From NCBI GenBank assembly GCA_947259915.1, contig CAMYOC010000028.1, positions 207,749-271,058 on the forward strand: a stretch of 63,310 bases of DNA, given 5' to 3'. This stretch comes from an uncultured Gammaproteobacteria bacterium. GTDB taxonomy: Bacteria; Pseudomonadota; Gammaproteobacteria; Steroidobacterales; XN24. Positions within the stretch are counted from its first letter, which is position 1; each line of letters opens with the position of its first letter. Shown here piece after piece: positions 28,913-36,174 of this stretch. A program made the translations under genes and the position numbers. The notes under the pieces were generated by a model. It worked only from the letters and a program-made list of their open reading frames with translations. It did not search any database and was not told the DNA's origin.

Positions 28913-30766
28913 CTAGTTGACCGTCGCGCAGGTGGGATCGCGACCCCAGCGGCTGACAAGACCGCCCGGTGGCGACTGATCCAGATCGACGTCTGTACGC
29001 AGGACCTCGAGCCGGTAGTCCTGGGTCTCCAGGAACTCTGTGCCGGTCACCGAGGCCTTGGCCTGTATCGTCACCTCGACCCAGTTACCGAACTCCTGGG
29101 CATAGGTCATGCTCACCAGCCCGAAGCCGTTCTGATCGGTGACAACGGTACCCGGTGACACGGTGGCCACATTGCCGGCCTCGATGCTTCCGCTGTTGTT
29201 AAAGTCCTCGCCCGGGTCGAGGATACCGTTGCGCGCGGTGGCCGGTATCAGCGTGTCTTCATCCTGACATGTCGCGGAGACCGTGGCCACCCAGACTTCG
29301 TTGATGAAATCAGCCTGATATTCGCCCTTGAAATACTGCTTCGAGAAAGCGCTCATCTGCACTTCGGCACCGGCCACGCCGACACCCTGGCTGTCAGTCA
29401 CCTGAACCGCGAATTCCTTGAGATAACTTGCGGTCGTCGGCTCCGAGATCTGGTTGCCGGTACCGATGCTGATAAACACCTCGCGCTGAGCCACGGTCAG
29501 GGCCACCTGATCCGTGACCGTGGGCGTATCCTGCACCACACCGGTGATACGTACACCGCCGACCGAACTAGTGGTCTGACCTGCGGTGTAAACCGTCGTC
29601 GCCTGACCGGAACTATTGGTCACCCCGGCACCGACCGAGATCGATCCGCCGGTGACGTCATCGAGCACAAACGTCACGACCTTGTTCTTGACCAGGTTGT
29701 CGTTGATATCGCGCACCGTAGCGGTGATCGTGCTGTCCTCTCCTGGGCCGACCGTGAAGCTGCTGGCCTGGAGGTCGATCTTTGCCGCCGTGGTCGCGAC
29801 GAACTCGATCGGCCGCTGTGTCGACGGTCCGCCGGCCACGCTGGCTGAGAGGACCGCAGGGCCGGAGTTGGTCGAGTTGATGGTCACCGTCGCACGCCCA
29901 TTGGCATCGAGCGCCGCGGAAGCCGCCGACAACGTGCCGCGGGTGCTGGCAAAGTTGACCGTGCCGGCCTGCGGCACGCCGTTTATCAACCACTCGACGG
30001 TGATGGTCTCGTCCACACCCAGATTGACCTCGGTGTCCGCAGCCGGCGCCAGGAACGCAAAGCTGTCGTTGCTGATCGTCGCGTCCAGCGTTGCAGTCAA
30101 ACCCAGCGCGGTCGCCGCCAGCGTATCGACACCGGAGACGGTCGCGGTCAGCTGGAATGTCGCCTCGCCCTGGGAGTTGGTCACCAGGGAGTTGGACGAA
30201 AGCGTGTTGCCGCCCGAAGAGCTCACGTCTACCGTGCGCCCGGGTATCCCGGCACCACCGGAATCCCTGAGCGAGACGGTATAGGTGGCGGTATCGCCGA
30301 AGACCACGTTGGGCGGCCCGGTCAACACCAGGGTCGTGCCGGTCACGGAGATCACCAGCGTCGAACTCAGACCGCCCGTGGTCGCACCGACCGTGATATC
30401 CCGATTGGTGGGATCGCCGGCCGTCGCTAGCTCGGCCGCGACTATCCCGTTCTCGTTGGTGGTTGGTGGGGAGGAGAGCGGCGTCAGCGCGCCCGAATCG
30501 GCGCTGAATACCACGCTCGCACCCTCGACAACGTTGTTGTTGTTGTCGCGGACGATCGCGGTGATGGTCGCCGGCGAGGCGCCATCGGAGGGCAGCTGCG
30601 GACTGCTCGCGAGCAGGGTCAGGTCACTAACCGGCACCGGCGGGGGCAGGCCCGTACCGCTACCAGGATCCGTGATGGAATTATCACTGCCGCAGCCGGC
30701 CAGTGTCACAAGACACAGTGCCGCGGCCGGGATGCTCCAGCTGGAGAGGGGATTCAATCTGAACAT
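28913..30766 (-). CDS. outer-membrane lipoprotein with tandem bacterial Ig-like (Big-1) repeats
   Basis: This 617-aa lipoprotein has a signal peptide ending in lipobox LAGC; Cys25 is followed by Gly-Ser, compatible with outer-membrane sorting. About five tandem invasin/intimin-type Ig-like units of 85-105 residues follow. Each ends in a strand with the motif T(N/D)xxGxA (TNENGIVAAEL, TNSQGEATFQL, LDANGRATVTI, TNSSGQATTVY, TDQNGFGLVSM). The last unit is longer and contains DPGEDFNNSGSIEAG, resembling a calcium-binding loop. AGGTGA precedes the ATG at 30766. It lies 37 nt after pilQ and ends at a terminator, so it looks like the last gene of pilMNOPQ. A role in pilus extrusion, secretin support or surface adhesion is inference only. 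Confidence 0.85.
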   Translation of the reverse strand: MFRLNPLSSWSIPAAALCLVTLAGCGSDNSITDPGSGTGLPPPVPVSDLTLLASSPQLPSDGASPATITAIVRDNNNNVVEGASVVFSADSGALTPLSSPPTTNENGIVAAELATAGDPTNRDITVGATTGGLSSTLVISVTGTTLVLTGPPNVVFGDTATYTVSLRDSGGAGIPGRTVDVSSSGGNTLSSNSLVTNSQGEATFQLTATVSGVDTLAATALGLTATLDATISNDSFAFLAPAADTEVNLGVDETITVEWLINGVPQAGTVNFASTRGTLSAASAALDANGRATVTINSTNSGPAVLSASVAGGPSTQRPIEFVATTAAKIDLQASSFTVGPGEDSTITATVRDINDNLVKNKVVTFVLDDVTGGSISVGAGVTNSSGQATTVYTAGQTTSSVGGVRITGVVQDTPTVTDQVALTVAQREVFISIGTGNQISEPTTASYLKEFAVQVTDSQGVGVAGAEVQMSAFSKQYFKGEYQADFINEVWVATVSATCQDEDTLIPATARNGILDPGEDFNNSGSIEAGNVATVSPGTVVTDQNGFGLVSMTYAQEFGNWVEVTIQAKASVTGTEFLETQDYRLEVLRTDVDLDQSPPGGLVSRWGRDPTCATVN

Positions 30767-30803
30767 AACGCTTTTCACCTGAAGCTTTGCGGGCAATCCG
30801 CGG

Positions 30804-32993
30804 TTAATAGATGTTGCTCCCCTCCCGGAGAATCTTCGGCGTAACGAAGATCAGCAACTCGGCCTTCTTCGACTGGTCGGAGCTGCTCTTGAACAGGCGG
30901 CCTACGCCTGGCAAGTCACCCAGCACCGGGACCTTGTTGATGGTCTCTCTTCGCTCGGTCTCGAAGATGCCGCCCAGGACCACGGTCTCGCCGTCATTGA
31001 CCAGCACCTGGGTCACCACGGAGCGGGTATCGATACTCGGCACGAGGCCGCCTGTGGCGCTGGGTACGAACTCACCGACGGTGTCCTGATTGACCTGCAG
31101 ATCCATGATGATGCGATCATCCGGCGTCACCTGAGGCGTGACCCGCAGGCTGAGCACGGCCTTCTTGAACTGGGTCGTGGTAGCACCGCTGGACGCTGAT
31201 TCCTGATACGGAATCTCGACACCCTGCTCGATCAACGCTTCCTTCTGATTCGCGGTGATCACCCGAGGCGTCGAAATGATCTCACCACGACCCTCGGACT
31301 GTGCCGCCTGCAGCTCGAGGTCGATCAGGTAGTCCGAATCGAGGATCGCCAATGCGACGCGGCCAGCGGGATTATCGATCGGCAGATTGACGTTATATCT
31401 TTCGGCGATGCCGGGGACCGTCACCGGAGAAATCGAGCCAGTGTTGTTCAGGTTGTCGATACCGGACTGCACAATCGTGTCTGAGCCGTCGCCGGAACCG
31501 GTCACCGAGATCAGGCCATCGTTCCTTTCGTCGACATAAGTGACACCAAGTCGCACACCGAGATCGCGGCTGAAGTCGTCGTTGACCACCACGATGCGTG
31601 ACTCGATCAACACCTGCTTGACCGCGATATCCAGGGTCTGAACCAGACGGCGGATATCGACCAGCCGTTCCGACGTGTCATAGACCAGCAGCGTGTTGGT
31701 GCGCTCGTCGATACTGACCGTGCCGCGGTCCGACAGCATGGAATTGTCGCCACCGGACTGCAGCAGGTCGGCCAGATCGGAAGCCTTGGCATAGTTGACC
31801 TGGATAAAGTCGGAAACAAGCGGCGTCAGTTCCTGCAGGTCCTGACGCGCTTCCAGATCCTGTTTCTCGCGCGCGGCGATCTCGGCCGCTGGCGCAACGA
31901 TCATCACGTTGTCTATCTGACGCATATCGAGACCGCGGGTCGCCATCACGATGTCCAGCGCCTGGTCCCAGGGCACGTCGCGCAGACGCAGGGTCACGTT
32001 ACCGGTGACCGAGTCGCTGACCACCATGTTCAAGCCGCTGACCTCGGACAACAGCTGCAGCACAGCCCGGGTCTCGATGTCCTGGAAATTCAGCGTCAGG
32101 CGCTGACCCTGATAGGCCTTCCCGGTGTCGTAGACACCCAGGTCCTCGGGCTTCTCCTTGACCACGGGACGCACTTCGACCGTGAATATCTCGTCGGTCT
32201 GATACGCGAAGTGTTCGTAATCGCCGGTAGCGGCGATGATCAGCCGCGCGCCGTCGCCGGCGGTGATGCTGTCCACCGTGGTCACCGGTGTGGCGAAATC
32301 CAGCACGTCCAGTCGGCGGCGCAGATTCGTCGGCAGGTCAGTGTCGCGGAAGTCCACCACGATCTTGCCCGCTTCCTGACGCATCTCGACCACTGCAGAC
32401 GGATCGGTGAGGGACACGATCACGCGGCCGCCGCCTTCCTCGCTGCGACGGAAATCGACATCGCGGATGGCGCTGTCCACGGCGACCGGGGCCGGCGCCG
32501 GGCCGGCGGCGAACACCGGCTGTGCTTCCGCCGCGACCGCGGCGGTGCTGCCGAGACTGATAATGATGGTGTCACCATCGACGCGGGTCTGATAAGGCAC
32601 CATGTAGTCCATGTTCAGGACCACCCGGGTCCGGCCCTGAGCTTCGGCAACAGTTACGGTATCGAGTGGTCCCTGTTTGACGACGGTGCGTCGCGAGGGC
32701 AGCGCCAGTGTGGTACCCGCCAGATCCAGAGAAATCCTGGCCGGCTCATCAATGGCGAAGCTCATCGGCTCCGCGGCCGGACCGCTCATCCTCAGATAGA
32801 CCATCACCCGATCACCACCCTGTGCGGCTACGTCCACGGCCTCAAGCCGCTGGGAAGCCTCCTGGGCAGAGACAGTGGAGGCCAGCGAGAGCAGCGTAAG
32901 CGCCCCGAGCCAGCCGGCCATGTTTGAAATCCCGCGGATTCCAGTTGTCGCCCGTGCTTTGCGCATCATCCCATGTACTCCCCGAGTCTTCAT
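30804..32993 (-). CDS. pilQ: type IV pilus secretin PilQ
   Basis: This 729-aa outer-membrane secretin is the channel through which the pilus fibre exits. A signal peptide ends near STVSAQ (about residue 43). Two AMIN domains bind peptidoglycan. An STN/N0 domain follows (LTLNFQDIETRAVLQLLSEVSGLNMVVSD), then a secretin N1 domain with VNYAKASDLADLL and the secretin barrel with VPGIAERYNVNLP-type loops and EVPVLGDLP-like NKVPVLGDLPGVGRLF. It ends in ELLIFVTPKIL. The ATG overlaps the pilP stop (ATGA) and has GGGTGA upstream. Confidence 0.96.
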   Translation of the reverse strand: MKTRGVHGMMRKARATTGIRGISNMAGWLGALTLLSLASTVSAQEASQRLEAVDVAAQGGDRVMVYLRMSGPAAEPMSFAIDEPARISLDLAGTTLALPSRRTVVKQGPLDTVTVAEAQGRTRVVLNMDYMVPYQTRVDGDTIIISLGSTAAVAAEAQPVFAAGPAPAPVAVDSAIRDVDFRRSEEGGGRVIVSLTDPSAVVEMRQEAGKIVVDFRDTDLPTNLRRRLDVLDFATPVTTVDSITAGDGARLIIAATGDYEHFAYQTDEIFTVEVRPVVKEKPEDLGVYDTGKAYQGQRLTLNFQDIETRAVLQLLSEVSGLNMVVSDSVTGNVTLRLRDVPWDQALDIVMATRGLDMRQIDNVMIVAPAAEIAAREKQDLEARQDLQELTPLVSDFIQVNYAKASDLADLLQSGGDNSMLSDRGTVSIDERTNTLLVYDTSERLVDIRRLVQTLDIAVKQVLIESRIVVVNDDFSRDLGVRLGVTYVDERNDGLISVTGSGDGSDTIVQSGIDNLNNTGSISPVTVPGIAERYNVNLPIDNPAGRVALAILDSDYLIDLELQAAQSEGRGEIISTPRVITANQKEALIEQGVEIPYQESASSGATTTQFKKAVLSLRVTPQVTPDDRIIMDLQVNQDTVGEFVPSATGGLVPSIDTRSVVTQVLVNDGETVVLGGIFETERRETINKVPVLGDLPGVGRLFKSSSDQSKKAELLIFVTPKILREGSNIY

Positions 32994-33514
32994 TGCTCAC
33001 CCAGACTGATGGTGGCCGGCCGTTCCATGTAGCCGCCGATACCGTCGGGAATGATTTCGACAACCTGAATCTCAGAATCGTCAATTAAAATAATCTTGCC
33101 GTCGCTCTGGCCCACGTAGTTACCGACCGTGACCCGGTGCACCAGCGTGTCTGACGTCTGCACCAGCCCGTAGAGCTGGCCGTCCTTGCTCAAGGTCCCC
33201 ACCATGTCAAGCGTGTCCAGCGGGAACTGTTCCAGGAATTCGCGCGGCCGCGCGCTGTCAGGCCGCAGACCACCGCCGGCCGGGCCTTTCCTCTGCGCAC
33301 GCTCTGGCACAAATGGCGAACGCAGATCGAAGGCCTCGTAGGCAAACGGCTCGTGCTCTTTGATCTCTGGCAGCGGCTCGATGCGTCCACCAGGGCGTGC
33401 GTTTGTCTCGGCGATAAAACCTTCGAGGTCCGACATGTCGTTGGAACAGCCGGCCAGCATAAAGGTCGCAACGAGGGCGAGGAGAGTCGCCGTCATAATC
33501 GGACGCTGTCTCAT
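32990..33514 (-). CDS. pilP: type IV pilus inner-membrane lipoprotein PilP
   Basis: This 174-aa lipoprotein links the inner-membrane PilMNO platform to the PilQ secretin. The lipobox is MLAGC (Cys at about residue 23). The central region has FAYEAFDLRSPF, typical of PilP, and the C-terminal HR-like beta domain includes DTLDMVGTL, VTVGNYVGQSDGKI and EIIPDGIGGYMERPA. It overlaps pilO by 4 nt and pilQ by 4 nt. Confidence 0.95.
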   Translation of the reverse strand: MRQRPIMTATLLALVATFMLAGCSNDMSDLEGFIAETNARPGGRIEPLPEIKEHEPFAYEAFDLRSPFVPERAQRKGPAGGGLRPDSARPREFLEQFPLDTLDMVGTLSKDGQLYGLVQTSDTLVHRVTVGNYVGQSDGKIILIDDSEIQVVEIIPDGIGGYMERPATISLGEQ

Positions 33515-34122
33515 GACTGCTCCTCGTCGTCTTCCAGATAGCGATAGGTCTTGGCGACCAGATCCATCTGCAGTTCAGGGTCACCGTCGGAGCTGGATAA
33601 TTCCACGTCGTGGATGGTGACGATGCGTGGCAGCGCCGCGATATCACTGACGAATTTGGCCAGCTCGTGATAAGTGCCACGCAGACGGATCTTGATCGGC
33701 AGCTCCGCATAGAAATCCCTGCGGATCTCGGCGTCGGGACGGAACAGCTCTTCCTCGAGGCCCGCGCCAAGACCGGTCTGCGAGATGTCGACCAGCAAGC
33801 TGGGCACTTCGGTCTTACCGGGTAGCTGTCGCAGCATAGCGCCGAATGATTGTTCGATTTCGGCGAGCTGGATCTTGTAAGCCTCGAAATTCGCCGCCTT
33901 GCGCTGCCTGACGACAAAGACCTGGCGCAGCTCCTGCTCCTTGGCCTCCGCTTGCTCCAGCATCGGCGTCTTGTTCTTTATCGGGAAGTAGTAGACCGAT
34001 GCTGCTGTAACGATTACGAAGATAATTACCACGAACAACGCCCGGAACAGGAACGGCCATCTGCCGACATCGCTGGTGTCCAGCGCGCGGAGTTCGTCGA
34101 GGAACTTGTTCAGCCGCTCCAT
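33511..34122 (-). CDS. pilO: type IV pilus alignment protein PilO
   Basis: This 203-aa bitopic inner-membrane protein forms heterodimers with PilN. A short cytoplasmic N-terminus is followed by one membrane helix (about residues 25-47), a coiled coil (LEQAEAKEQELRQVF...) and a ferredoxin-like periplasmic domain with LPIKIRLRGTYHELAKFVSDIAALPRI, the PilO signature. It overlaps pilN by 1 nt and pilP by 4 nt. Confidence 0.95.
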   Translation of the reverse strand: MERLNKFLDELRALDTSDVGRWPFLFRALFVVIIFVIVTAASVYYFPIKNKTPMLEQAEAKEQELRQVFVVRQRKAANFEAYKIQLAEIEQSFGAMLRQLPGKTEVPSLLVDISQTGLGAGLEEELFRPDAEIRRDFYAELPIKIRLRGTYHELAKFVSDIAALPRIVTIHDVELSSSDGDPELQMDLVAKTYRYLEDDEEQS

Positions 34123-34679
34123 TACGAACCCTCCTCATCGGTAACGATCTGCTGGGCGGAGACGGTAAACCGGCTGCGCCGCGCGCCGCGATCGTCCACG
34201 GTCTCGACCACCTCGAGACCAGGCTGCTGCAGCCAGGCAGAGTTTTCGATATTCCGCATCAGCGCCGATACGCGGGTACTCGATTCTGCGATCCCCTCGA
34301 TCTCTAGCCTTTTGGCCCTCTGCTCCACCTTCTGGTAGTAGACGCCATCGGGCAGAACCCGCGCCATCTGATCGAACAGATGCACGCTGTCAGGACGGCT
34401 CCGCTGCAGCTCGTCGATGATCTCCATCCGGGCCAGCAGGCGATCTTTCTGGGTCTCGAGCTCGGCAATCTCTTTGATCAATGCATCGAGTCGCGCAATC
34501 TCCTGCTCGATGCGGGCATTGCGTTGATTCTGATAGTCGATGCGATGTTGCAGGTAGGCGCTGACCCCGAATGTCACGAGGCCACCAAGAACCACCGCGG
34601 CAACAGCCGCGATGCCGAAGTTCGTCTGACGCCGTTTGCGCTCTTGCTCGCGCCACGGCAGAAGATTAATACGAGGCAT
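34122..34679 (-). CDS. pilN: type IV pilus assembly protein PilN
   Basis: This 185-aa inner-membrane protein has the N-terminal INLLPWRE motif that docks into cytoplasmic PilM. A membrane helix (about residues 22-44), a coiled coil (ARIEQEIARLDALIKEI) and a periplasmic ferredoxin-like fold with LPDGVYYQKVEQRAKRLEIEGIAES follow. It starts 1 nt after the pilM stop and shares one base with pilO. Confidence 0.95.
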   Translation of the reverse strand: MPRINLLPWREQERKRRQTNFGIAAVAAVVLGGLVTFGVSAYLQHRIDYQNQRNARIEQEIARLDALIKEIAELETQKDRLLARMEIIDELQRSRPDSVHLFDQMARVLPDGVYYQKVEQRAKRLEIEGIAESSTRVSALMRNIENSAWLQQPGLEVVETVDDRGARRSRFTVSAQQIVTDEEGS

Positions 34680-34680
34680 G

Positions 34681-35742
34681 TCAGTCGAAACTCCTCAGGG
34701 CCAGTCCGCAGGCTGTGAGCAGTGCGGTTGCATCCTTCATCACTCCGCCAGAGCGCGCCCTGGATGAGAGCTTCATGTCGCCGAGCGGGTTGCCGATCTC
34801 GGTCGGGATACCGACGCGACTGCCGATGACATCGGCTACGCCGGGGATGTTTGCGCAGCCGCCGCAAACCAGAATCTGCTGAGGTTGCTCGCGACCGCTG
34901 CCGGAAGCGAGGAAGAATTGCAGCGAGCGGCTCACCTGCTGAGTCATGTCATCGATAAACGGATCGAGGACCTCTGGCTCGAAGTTGCTCGGCAGTCCAC
35001 CCTCTTTCTTCGCTCGACCTGCGTCTTCGAAGCTCAGGCCATAGGTGCGCATGATCTCTTCGGTCAGCTGCTGGCCACCGAAGGCAAAGTCCCGCGTGTA
35101 GATAACCTTGAGGTCGCGCAAGACGGAAAACGTAGTGCTGCTGGCGCCGAAATCGATAACGGCCACATTGTGGCTATCCCCGTGCTCGGGCATCTGGTGA
35201 CGGAGAAGCCGGCAGGCATTCTCAAGTGCGAAGGCCTCGACGTCGACGATCTGCGCCTTGAGCCCGGCCGCTTCCACTGCCGCCTGGCGCTGCTCGACGT
35301 TCTCGCTGCGGGTAGCCACCAGCAGCACGTCGAGCATGTCCGGATCGTGCTCGGATTTGCCGAGCACTTCGAAATCGTAGCTGACCTCTTCCATCGGAAA
35401 GGGAATGTACTGGTCCGCCTGCAGCTCGACCTGTCCCTCTAATTCATTGCCCGACAACGTCGCGGGCATCTGAATGACCTTTGTGATCGCGGCATCGCCG
35501 TTGATCGCAATGGCAGCCTCGCGACTGCGGGCACCCGAACGTTTGACCGCGCGGCGAATGGCCTCGCCCACGGAGTCGGGATCCACCACCGCCTTTTCGT
35601 TCACCGCGTTCTGCGGCGTCGCCTCGGCGGCATAGGATTCCACACGGAACTGGCTGCCGCTGCGGCCCAATTCGATCAGCTTGACCGACGAAGTCGTTAT
35701 GTCAAGGCCGATAAGCGGTCGACTAGACTTACCGAAAAGCAC
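34681..35742 (-). CDS. pilM: type IV pilus actin-like protein PilM
   Basis: This 353-aa cytoplasmic actin-fold ATP-binding protein recruits PilN and is the first gene of the pilMNOPQ operon. IGLDITTSSVKLIEL is phosphate-1, VAVIDFGASSTTFSVL phosphate-2 and ILVCGGCANIPGVADVI the adenosine motif. AAIAINGDAAITKVIQMP is characteristic of PilM. AAAGGAA lies just before the ATG. A promoter is close by and a c-di-GMP riboswitch lies about 290 nt further up, so second-messenger control is likely. Confidence 0.96.
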   Translation of the reverse strand: MLFGKSSRPLIGLDITTSSVKLIELGRSGSQFRVESYAAEATPQNAVNEKAVVDPDSVGEAIRRAVKRSGARSREAAIAINGDAAITKVIQMPATLSGNELEGQVELQADQYIPFPMEEVSYDFEVLGKSEHDPDMLDVLLVATRSENVEQRQAAVEAAGLKAQIVDVEAFALENACRLLRHQMPEHGDSHNVAVIDFGASSTTFSVLRDLKVIYTRDFAFGGQQLTEEIMRTYGLSFEDAGRAKKEGGLPSNFEPEVLDPFIDDMTQQVSRSLQFFLASGSGREQPQQILVCGGCANIPGVADVIGSRVGIPTEIGNPLGDMKLSSRARSGGVMKDATALLTACGLALRSFD

Positions 35743-35777
35743 ATGAATTTCCTTTTAGGTCCGCAGCTTGGCTTCGA

Positions 35778-35806
35778 AAGATAGAATAATGTCTTAGCTA
35801 ATGCAA
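35778..35806 (-). promoter_or_regulatory. candidate proximal pilM promoter
   Basis: TTGCAT (35806-35801), a 17-bp spacer and TATCTT (35783-35778) lie in an AT-rich patch just before pilM. It would give a short leader of about 30 nt that lacks the upstream riboswitch. If active, it would supply riboswitch-independent pilM transcription. Confidence 0.45.
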
Positions 35807-36033
35807 TGTTCTGTATAGCAATTCCCGAGGCTGCAAAACGTGACCGCCTTCACGCTCCAAAGATCACGTGTCTGCGGCACCCGGTCCAACCGCCGCTGCG
35901 GCTGTAGGTCGAGGTTGGGGAAGGAGCTGTCATGCGGCCTTTGATTCCGGTCGGGAGCAGCGCATTGCGCGGTGCAAAAAAGCCCGTGCGTGGCGCCCGA
36001 CTCCGTCCTCGGAGATAGTGCATGAATGTCGAT
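35807..36033 (-). other. long leader between the c-di-GMP aptamer and pilM
   Basis: About 230 nt of non-coding sequence follow the aptamer. The first 55 nt contain a short hairpin (CTCCG, AGGA loop, CGGAG at 36015-36001) and, further on, six U residues (35981-35976) preceded by a GC-rich stretch. These could be parts of the expression platform, but I cannot draw a convincing terminator. A 63-codon minus-strand ORF crosses here; it has no recognisable features and no ribosome site, so I do not call it a gene. Confidence 0.4.
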
Positions 36034-36113
36034 TCCGGCAACCCCGCTATCCTAGGCCGAAGCCCTTAGACCGGTGGCTTTGCGCCCCCACCTTTCGATG
36101 GGTTTGCCTTTTA
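36034..36113 (-). promoter_or_regulatory. cyclic-di-GMP-I (GEMM) riboswitch
   Basis: Read on the minus strand, the segment matches the GEMM-I aptamer element by element: GGCAAACC (36108-36101), a GAAA tetraloop (36096-36093), GCGCAAAGCC (36085-36076), CCGGUCUAA, a second stem with UUCG, and UAGCGGGGUUGCC (36049-36037). The order, the GNRA loop, the tetraloop receptor and the GCGGGGUU strand parallel the Vibrio cholerae Vc2 riboswitch. It points toward pilM, 290 nt downstream, and a promoter lies directly before it. Binding of c-di-GMP would presumably alter pilMNOPQ expression; the expression platform is unresolved. Confidence 0.9.
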
Positions 36114-36124
36114 CGTTCGGTGGT

Positions 36125-36153
36125 AATATGCATAAGCTACCCCGGCAAAACAA
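36125..36153 (-). promoter_or_regulatory. promoter of the riboswitch-pilMNOPQ transcript
   Basis: TTGTTT (36153-36148), a 17-bp spacer and CATATT (36130-36125) on the minus strand predict a start near 36118, only a few bases before the first conserved aptamer element. The position is right for a riboswitch transcript. It lies in the 61 bp before the PBP1A ATG, so the two divergent promoters must overlap. Confidence 0.55.
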
Positions 36154-36174
36154 GAACCTACCTCTCACTTCTGC

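Noticed and set aside
35850..36041. 63-codon minus-strand ORF in the pilM leader
   Set aside because: No ribosome site, no recognisable domain, and it overlaps the riboswitch; treated as a chance frame.
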